Positions 58,687 to 64,000 of a DNA stretch of 64,000 nucleotides are shown one piece after another. The stretch's first letter is position 1. The number at the start of each line of letters is the position of its first letter. The stretch covers positions 1 to 64,000 of the forward strand of contig CAJHAA010000008.1 in the NCBI GenBank assembly GCA_904846265.1. Direction: 5' to 3'. Both the position numbers and the translations under genes were made by a program. This DNA is from Psychrobacter immobilis (GTDB taxonomy: Bacteria; Pseudomonadota; Gammaproteobacteria; Pseudomonadales; Moraxellaceae). Below the pieces are notes generated by a model that did not search any database, was not told where the DNA came from, and saw nothing but the letters and a program-made list of their open reading frames with translations.

Positions 58687-58866
58687 ATGCCATATTTATT
58701 TGGTGGTTTGGTGGTACTAAATGCAATAACGTTGGGCTACTATTTATTCTTGCAGCAGCCATCGACGACGCAAACGTTAACAGCAGCGCAAGAAAATATT
58801 ACTCAGCCATTAGCGTTTACGAATAGCGCCAAATATATTCCACCTATCATTGGAAACAAAGACTAG
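58687..58866 (+). CDS. 59-residue single-pass membrane protein of unknown function
   Basis: A strong ribosome binding site GAGGAGGG (58673-58680) lies six bases before this ATG. The product starts with a hydrophobic helix (YLFGGLVVLNAITLGYYLFL) and then has about 37 polar residues ending GNKD. I do not recognise it. The ribosome site and the helix support a real gene. It lies between bfmS and a convergent envZ-like gene and could be a small partner of either kinase. Confidence 0.75.
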   Translation: MPYLFGGLVVLNAITLGYYLFLQQPSTTQTLTAAQENITQPLAFTNSAKYIPPIIGNKD

Positions 58867-58948
58867 ATGCTATACCTATACAACTAAATAGTCGCAGCGA
58901 ATCGTTTTGAGCATCTATTAGCTTTAGTGATGAACAGTTCAGCGGCTA

Positions 58949-60427
58949 TCAGTCTTCTTTGTTCCAAGTCTTGTCATTAAAGACAGGCATTTTTTCTGTA
59001 TCGTTTGCCATGGTTGTATCTCCAGCAACCTTGGAAAGCAGAGGAATACGCACACACACTTGTAAACCTCCGTCGGGATGATTAATGGCTTCTACCGTCC
59101 CATGATGCAATCTGGCAATACGATCGACAATCGCTAGACCTAAACCACTGCCTTGTGTGGTACGTGCTGTCTCTCCGCGTTCAAAAGGCTGCATAATACG
59201 TTCTAACTGATCTTCTGCAACGCCATCACCACAGTCACGCACACATATCAGCAATTGTTCTTGCGCCTCTCTATTGACGACATTTTCACTGACGACATCG
59301 CTATCTTCCTCTTCAATGGTTTCTATAAAAGTTGGCACAACAGTCGCTGACAGGTAAATGGGCGGTTTGCCATAACGCTTGGCATTATTGACCAGATTGA
59401 TCACAAGGCGTTTGATAGACATGGGGCGCACAGGAACCACTTTGTGACACTCTGATTGATAGATGAACTCCATTGGTGCAAATTGCACCATGATCTCATT
59501 AAAGATGGTATCCAAATTGGTTAGGCTGACTGGCTCATCGGAGCCATCTTTCATAAATGAGATAAACTGCTCTAAAATGGCATCCATGTCTTCAATATCA
59601 TAAATTAATCCCTCTCGAAAAAAGTCATCAGGTAGCATCTCAGCAGTCAAACGCATACGAGTTAAGGGCGTTCGCAGATCATGCGAGATACCAGCAAGCA
59701 TAATTGTACGCTCTTTTTGTGCTTGACTTAACGTCGTGAATAGACGATTGAATGCCATGTTGACCTGACGTATCTCCGTAGGCCCTTTTTGTGTTGGCAA
59801 CGTAGTGGCATGACCGAGGCGAATATAGTTGGTCGCAGCACGCTGTAAATATCGTAGCGGACGATTTAATTGCCGCGCCAGTAGAATAATGGTCAGCAGC
59901 GATAAAATAGGCAATCCAATAAGAAACAGCACCAACAGTGCTGGACTATATTGCGAGTAATAAACCACGGGTTCACGAATCCAAAAGCTGTCATCACGGC
60001 TGTCTTGCACCCAAAGCTGCGGTGTCGGTTTGAATTTAAAATAAACCTCGACAGGTCGACCCAATTGCGCACCGATTTCGCGTTGTAAGACATCAGTAAA
60101 GACGCCGACAAAGGCCTTATCAGACACTGCTGGAAAATCATTAGGGTTATTCACTACCACGACATGCGAGTGTTGATAAATCCATTGGCGTACTTCAGGA
60201 CGATTTTTCCAGTCTTTGTTGACACTATTCATCAACTGCAGCTCGCTCGTCAAGTAACGCGCATGGTTTTTAAGCTCGGGTAAATATAGACTGCGCCAAA
60301 AAAACAGAATCGACAAGCTGACACTGATCAGAACAATGAAAGAGACCATTAAGGTTGTCAGCCAAGTGTTGGAGTAAGAGCGCGTAAACCGCCCTTTGCG
60401 ACGTGGTTGCGATTTTGGTGTGGTCAT
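58949..60427 (-). CDS. envZ: EnvZ-type osmosensing histidine kinase
   Basis: The H box GISHDLRTPLTRMRL matches EnvZ almost exactly. The 492-residue protein from the ATG at 60427 has a membrane segment near residues 25-47, a periplasmic part, a second segment near 175-200, a HAMP domain, the dimerisation domain, and an ATPase ending RGETARTTQGSGLGLAIVD. In most relatives ompR lies directly upstream, but here no regulator is adjacent. A start 51 codons upstream is open but has little family support. It would phosphorylate an OmpR encoded elsewhere. Confidence 0.88.
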   Translation of the reverse strand: MTTPKSQPRRKGRFTRSYSNTWLTTLMVSFIVLISVSLSILFFWRSLYLPELKNHARYLTSELQLMNSVNKDWKNRPEVRQWIYQHSHVVVVNNPNDFPAVSDKAFVGVFTDVLQREIGAQLGRPVEVYFKFKPTPQLWVQDSRDDSFWIREPVVYYSQYSPALLVLFLIGLPILSLLTIILLARQLNRPLRYLQRAATNYIRLGHATTLPTQKGPTEIRQVNMAFNRLFTTLSQAQKERTIMLAGISHDLRTPLTRMRLTAEMLPDDFFREGLIYDIEDMDAILEQFISFMKDGSDEPVSLTNLDTIFNEIMVQFAPMEFIYQSECHKVVPVRPMSIKRLVINLVNNAKRYGKPPIYLSATVVPTFIETIEEEDSDVVSENVVNREAQEQLLICVRDCGDGVAEDQLERIMQPFERGETARTTQGSGLGLAIVDRIARLHHGTVEAINHPDGGLQVCVRIPLLSKVAGDTTMANDTEKMPVFNDKTWNKED

Positions 60428-60905
60428 ATGGATCCAACATATTAAAAGATGCTTTATTGAGTTTAGTGTAAAAATGGTGCTTTTTATGTCGTTCAAAAAC
60501 AACGTGTCATACTTATGAGTAGCATAATGGTTGCGATTCTTGAGAAATTGAGCAATTCGGTAGGCGATAGCATCATTCACTCGCTGACTATGTCATAGAG
60601 TAGCATAATCAATGAATGACACGACTGGCTTTAAAACAGTAGGCAACAATTGAATACTCAAATTTGCACTAATATAGTACTGAGTAATATAGCACCGAAT
60701 AATACAGCAACGAGCCACTTGGACATGATGTAGAGGTAGTATCTTCAGTTAAAAATCAGTGGTTATGATCAATTGTATTTTACATCGATGGGCATTTAAG
60801 CTATTGTTAATAAATAATTAAATAAGCGCAGTTTATGTTTTCAATAAAACAAGACTGTGATATAATTATGCCCTTTTTGGTATACCTGCGAAAGAGAGAA
60901 TTCAC
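60428..60905. promoter_or_regulatory. Divergent region with the rpsP promoter
   Basis: An extended -10 TGATATAAT (60858-60866) lies about 40 bp upstream of rpsP and fits a strong ribosomal protein promoter with a weak -35. The rest of the 478 bp between envZ and rpsP shows no gene; it includes the AT-rich leader of envZ. Confidence 0.6.
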
Positions 60906-61175
60906 ATGGTTGTTATTCGTTTAGCACGGGGCGGTGCCAAGAAACGCCCATTTTATCAAGTAGTTGTTGCTGATCAACGCCGCGCGCGTGACGGTCGCTA
61001 CATTGAAAACATCGGCTTTTTTAACCCACTCGCTAAAGAGTCTGAAGAAGCAGTACGCCTAAATATGGAAGCGTACAATGCGTGGATCGCAAAAGGTGCA
61101 CAACCTTCAGATCGCGTTGCTTCATTAGCAAAAGCTTTCAATAAGTCTGTCGCGCAAACTGAAGCAACTGCTTAA
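60906..61175 (+). CDS. rpsP: 30S ribosomal protein S16
   Basis: The 89 residues begin [20 protein letters not shown] and contain [15 protein letters not shown], the S16 signature. It is the first gene of rpsP-rimM-trmD-rplS. A GAAAGAGAG box lies upstream. Confidence 0.98.
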   Translation: MVVIRLARGGAKKRPFYQVVVADQRRARDGRYIENIGFFNPLAKESEEAVRLNMEAYNAWIAKGAQPSDRVASLAKAFNKSVAQTEATA

Positions 61176-61360
61176 GTTTTGTGGTCACTGAGACGCTGAT
61201 AGCTCGTCTATAAGCAGTCTCGATAGACTTTAGTAAAAAACATAGCGTAACTGGTCTAACTAGGTACGCCATTAATTGTTTATCGCTTTTAACTGCGTTT
61301 ATCGTTTTTAATTGCTTTTTATTTATCTTCGCTGTGTTCATCATTGTTAGGTTAGCCGTT

Positions 61361-61894
61361 ATGTCTTCTGCTCCAAACGCTAGTGCCCTTATGAAAATTG
61401 GTCAGCTCAAAAAGCCTTATGGCATCAAAGGTTGGCTTTGGGTATTTAGTGAGACAGATGATCGTACGGCGATATTTGACATTAAACCTTGGTGGATGAA
61501 AACCGCTACTGGCATGAAACCTTTAACCGTTAAGGCTTGGCGTGAGCAAGGCACAGGAATTGTAGCTCAGTTTGAGCAGATTCCTGATCGCAATGTTGCT
61601 GAGACTATGAACGGGGTAACTCTTTGGGTCGAGCAAGACATCTTGCCAGAACCCGCTGAAGATGAATATTACTGGTCGGACTTGGTCAGCCTGCGCGTTG
61701 TAAATGAGCAGGATGAGTATCTAGGCGACATTACTGAGATGTTTGAGACTGGCGCTCACGCTATTATGCGGGTTGCGGCAAACTCAGACAGCTTAGATGC
61801 CGATGAGCGCCTGATTCCATGGCACAAGCAAACTGTAGTACAGGTCAGTCTGACTGAAAAAACAGTGCTGGTGGCATGGCCGAGTGATTATTGA
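61361..61894 (+). CDS. rimM: Ribosome maturation factor RimM
   Basis: RimM helps mature the 30S head with S19. The 177 residues from 61361 have the N-terminal domain (IGQLKKPYGIKGWLWVFSETDD) and the PRC barrel (YYWSDLVSLRVVNEQDEYLG). An upstream in-frame start is possible; AGG lies 9 bases before this one. It lies between rpsP and trmD as usual. Confidence 0.95.
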   Translation: MSSAPNASALMKIGQLKKPYGIKGWLWVFSETDDRTAIFDIKPWWMKTATGMKPLTVKAWREQGTGIVAQFEQIPDRNVAETMNGVTLWVEQDILPEPAEDEYYWSDLVSLRVVNEQDEYLGDITEMFETGAHAIMRVAANSDSLDADERLIPWHKQTVVQVSLTEKTVLVAWPSDY

Positions 61895-61981
61895 TAATAG
61901 TTTTAACTTTGCGGTTAAGCTTTATCAGTAATAACACCGATTTATTTAGCCAATATTAGCCACTGCGCAAGTAGATACCTA

Positions 61982-62752
61982 ATGTATTTTGCCGTTATTA
62001 GTATTTTCCCTGAGATGTTTGCCACGATTCGTGAGTTTGGAATCACGGGTCGAGCAGTCACTCAGAAACAAGTGACGATTGAATGCATTAATCCGCGTGA
62101 TTTTACCAGTGATAATTATCGCCGTATTGATGAACGTCCGTATGGTGGCGGTCCTGGCATGGTGATGATGGCTGAGCCATTATCCCAAGCGATTGAGGAT
62201 GCGCGCCTACGAGCGATTCAACACGGCTGCCGTGTCGACAAAGCGCACTGTCCGGTGATTTATATGTCGCCACAAGGACAGACGCTGAGTGAGGGTAGTG
62301 TGGTCGATATGACTGAGTATGACGGCATGATTATATTATGTGGTCGTTACGAAGGCATTGATGAGCGCCTACTGTCGCAATATGTCGACATGGAAATATC
62401 GCTTGGTGATTACGTACTTACTGGTGGTGAGCTACCAGCAATGGTGCTAATGGATAGTGTGATACGTCGTCTGCCTGATATTATGGGTGATGATAAGTCA
62501 GCTGAGCAAGACTCGTTCGTCGATGGCTTGCTTGATTGTCCACATTATACTAAGCCGCATGAGTTTGCGGGTATGGCAGTGCCTGAAGTGTTACTTTCAG
62601 GTCACCATGCCAATATCGCGAAGTGGCGCTTTAGTCAGCAAGTCGAACGTACGCAAGCGCGTCGTCCAGACTTATGGCAAGCGTTTACGCCAACGGTAGA
62701 GCAAGCAAAGTGGCTAAAAGCATTGGCGAAAGCAGATAAAAAACAGCGTTGA
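61982..62752 (+). CDS. trmD: tRNA (guanine37-N1)-methyltransferase
   Basis: TrmD makes m1G37 in tRNA to prevent frameshifts. The 256-residue SPOUT protein shows [14 protein letters not shown], the knot motifs [12 protein letters not shown] and [14 protein letters not shown] and the C-terminal helical domain. All are in place. It follows rimM by 87 bp. Confidence 0.97.
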   Translation: MYFAVISIFPEMFATIREFGITGRAVTQKQVTIECINPRDFTSDNYRRIDERPYGGGPGMVMMAEPLSQAIEDARLRAIQHGCRVDKAHCPVIYMSPQGQTLSEGSVVDMTEYDGMIILCGRYEGIDERLLSQYVDMEISLGDYVLTGGELPAMVLMDSVIRRLPDIMGDDKSAEQDSFVDGLLDCPHYTKPHEFAGMAVPEVLLSGHHANIAKWRFSQQVERTQARRPDLWQAFTPTVEQAKWLKALAKADKKQR

Positions 62753-62934
62753 TAGCGGCTAAAAAGATAAACAGTTGAGCAACAGAATTTTGAGCAACAA
62801 CAAAACGAGTCATAGCATAATGGCCGTTTGTCATAACCCACTTACGTTGTGTCTCATTAAAAAGATACGATCCATTATTACAAACAGGTGATATGCGTCA
62901 AGCCTCTATTATCTAATGTGAGGAGATAACTCTC

Positions 62935-63327
62935 ATGAGCAACAAGCATCCATTGGTTCAGGTCATCGAAAATGCTCAATTGATTGAGCGCCCAAGCTTT
63001 GCACCCGGCGATACCGTTGTGGTTCAAGTAAAAGTACGTGAAGGTGAGCGTGAGCGTTTACAGGCTTTTGAAGGCGTTGTAATTGCTAAACGTAACCGCG
63101 GTTTAAACTCAGCGTTTACCGTACGTAAAATCTCAAGCGGTGTTGGCGTTGAGCGTGCATTCCAATTGCATTCACCAATTATCGATAGCATCGAAGTGAA
63201 ACGCCGTGGCGCTGTTCGCCGTGCGAAACTATACTACTTACGTGAGCGCTCTGGTAAATCAGCACGTATCCGCGAGAAGCTTGCTCCGCGTGCACCTAAA
63301 GCTGTTAAGCCAAAAGCTAACGCTTAG
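62935..63327 (+). CDS. rplS: 50S ribosomal protein L19
   Basis: The 130 residues show the L19 pattern: [45 protein letters not shown] and [24 protein letters not shown] lies 9 bases upstream. The last 15 residues are a basic, Ala/Pro-rich extension. A strong terminator lies 150 bp downstream. Confidence 0.98.
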   Translation: MSNKHPLVQVIENAQLIERPSFAPGDTVVVQVKVREGERERLQAFEGVVIAKRNRGLNSAFTVRKISSGVGVERAFQLHSPIIDSIEVKRRGAVRRAKLYYLRERSGKSARIREKLAPRAPKAVKPKANA

Positions 63328-63477
63328 ATTATATCCAGTATCTGCTTTTAAGCATTGTGCTTAATATCGCTTTATTGCTGAACCGTCTATTATGCGATTC
63401 GGCAATAGCGAAAAGCCAGATACAAGCCCTTATTCATAGGTTTATCATATAAATAAGCGGGTAGTACCAAAAAAGAC

Positions 63478-63516
63478 AAAACCCCAATCTGTGCGTATGC
63501 CAGATTGGGGTTTTTG
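63478..63516 (+). terminator. Terminator of the rpsP-rplS operon
   Basis: AAAACCCCAATCTG (63478-63491) and CAGATTGGGGTTTT (63501-63514) make a perfect 14-bp stem with T residues following. It also faces the end of the convergent DUF4442 gene and can act both ways. Confidence 0.93.
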
Positions 63517-63602
63517 TTTCTGTTGTTTTAATTAATGCGCTTTAATTAATATGCTTTAAATCACAAATCTAGAGAAACGTTTTAAAAATTGCCTTGAAAG
63601 TT

Positions 63603-64000
63603 CTAACCATCGAGATTTTCGATACGGCTATTTTGGTCTTTAGATTTGCTGTACTTACGCAAGCGTATATAGAGCGTCTTAGTGACGGTAGCGATAATTT
63701 TTTGTTGATCATCGACGATATCTGCTTGGTATTCCCGAAATACTGGCTCGCCGTCTTTTGCTAATTCCTGAATCGTGGTGATTTCATTGCTAGGAATTTT
63801 TAGGCGCGCAGTGACTTTGCTATTACCAGGGGCAATAAACTCAATATGTGAGATTTTGTCCCAGACCACGTAACTGCTGCCCAGTTGGTGCATCAGCATT
63901 ATCATATAGAATGGGTCCACCATCGAATACAGGCTACCGCCAAACTGAGTGCCCACGATGTTTTTGTTCAGCGTATTCAGCCCCATACTTATCACACACA
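63603..64000 (-). CDS. DUF4442 hotdog-fold thioesterase-like protein, 5' end outside the window
   Basis: The visible 131 codons match the DUF4442 family: NKNIVGTQFGGSLYSMVDPFY, then SSYVVWDKISHIEFIAPGNSKVTA. The frame is open to the window edge, and the expected N-terminal 40 or so residues lie outside, so an internal GTG at 63995 is not the true start. The hotdog fold suggests an acyl-CoA thioesterase or a binding role; no substrate is known. Confidence 0.85.
   Translation of the reverse strand, partial: CVISMGLNTLNKNIVGTQFGGSLYSMVDPFYMIMLMHQLGSSYVVWDKISHIEFIAPGNSKVTARLKIPSNEITTIQELAKDGEPVFREYQADIVDDQQKIIATVTKTLYIRLRKYSKSKDQNSRIENLDG

Overview
The window looks like a chromosomal segment of a Psychrobacter-type member of the Moraxellaceae (Gammaproteobacteria). 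The best support is a BfmR/BfmS two-component pair very close to the Acinetobacter one, a zur-znuCB//znuA zinc locus with a classic gammaproteobacterial Zur box, dksA-gluQ, glnK-amtB behind a sigma-54 promoter, a complete atp operon and rpsP-rimM-trmD-rplS. The genus is inferred from gene content and protein resemblance, not from a marker search.

Region 1 (1-15.9 kb) is accessory DNA. It opens with the right end of an IS3-family insertion that has cut off the 3' end of a DUF262/DUF1524 (GmrSD-like) gene. Next come a block of overlapping inverted repeats that could form an RNA pseudoknot, and four small exported proteins of unknown function. A type I restriction-modification locus follows. Its hsdM-hsdS and hsdR genes are separated by about 4.7 kb holding a membrane-anchored coiled-coil protein, another exported protein, an Mrr-type nuclease with a possible modification-reader domain, and a soluble KAP-type P-loop NTPase. 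A YgjP-like metallopeptidase follows hsdR. This is a defence island.

Region 2 (15.9-20.7 kb) is a run of leftward genes (glutathionyl-hydroquinone-reductase-type GST, DODA/LigB dioxygenase, SDR, DUF2218, cytochrome b561) divergent from a LysR regulator, which suggests handling of quinones or aromatics.

Region 3 (about 20.7-29.4 kb) is a small integrative element beside tRNA-Ser(GGA). It carries an AlpA regulator, a Gp3-like recombination directionality factor, a YqaJ exonuclease, a DUF932 protein, a zinc-ribbon protein, an inovirus Gp2-like HUH protein, an RHH-tailed unknown protein and a P4-type tyrosine integrase. Five copies of a 9-bp motif lie between the integrase gene and the tRNA, and most genes of the leftward replication/recombination block end in their own hairpin terminator. 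A RecG/AlbA-like gene with a large internal deletion sits at its left edge. I found no second copy of the tRNA 3' end, so the left border is not fixed.

Region 4 (29.4-64 kb) is core chromosome: an exported NUC1 nuclease, DUF2147, amtB/glnK, SulP plus universal stress protein, murD, ftsW, dksA-gluQ, cpdA, the zinc uptake locus, atpI and atpBEFHAGDC, bfmR/bfmS, an unlisted 59-residue membrane protein with a strong ribosome binding site, an EnvZ-type kinase with no adjacent regulator, the rpsP operon and a partial DUF4442 gene. The long atpI-atpB and atpA-atpG spacers hold strong inverted repeats that gene annotation does not explain.
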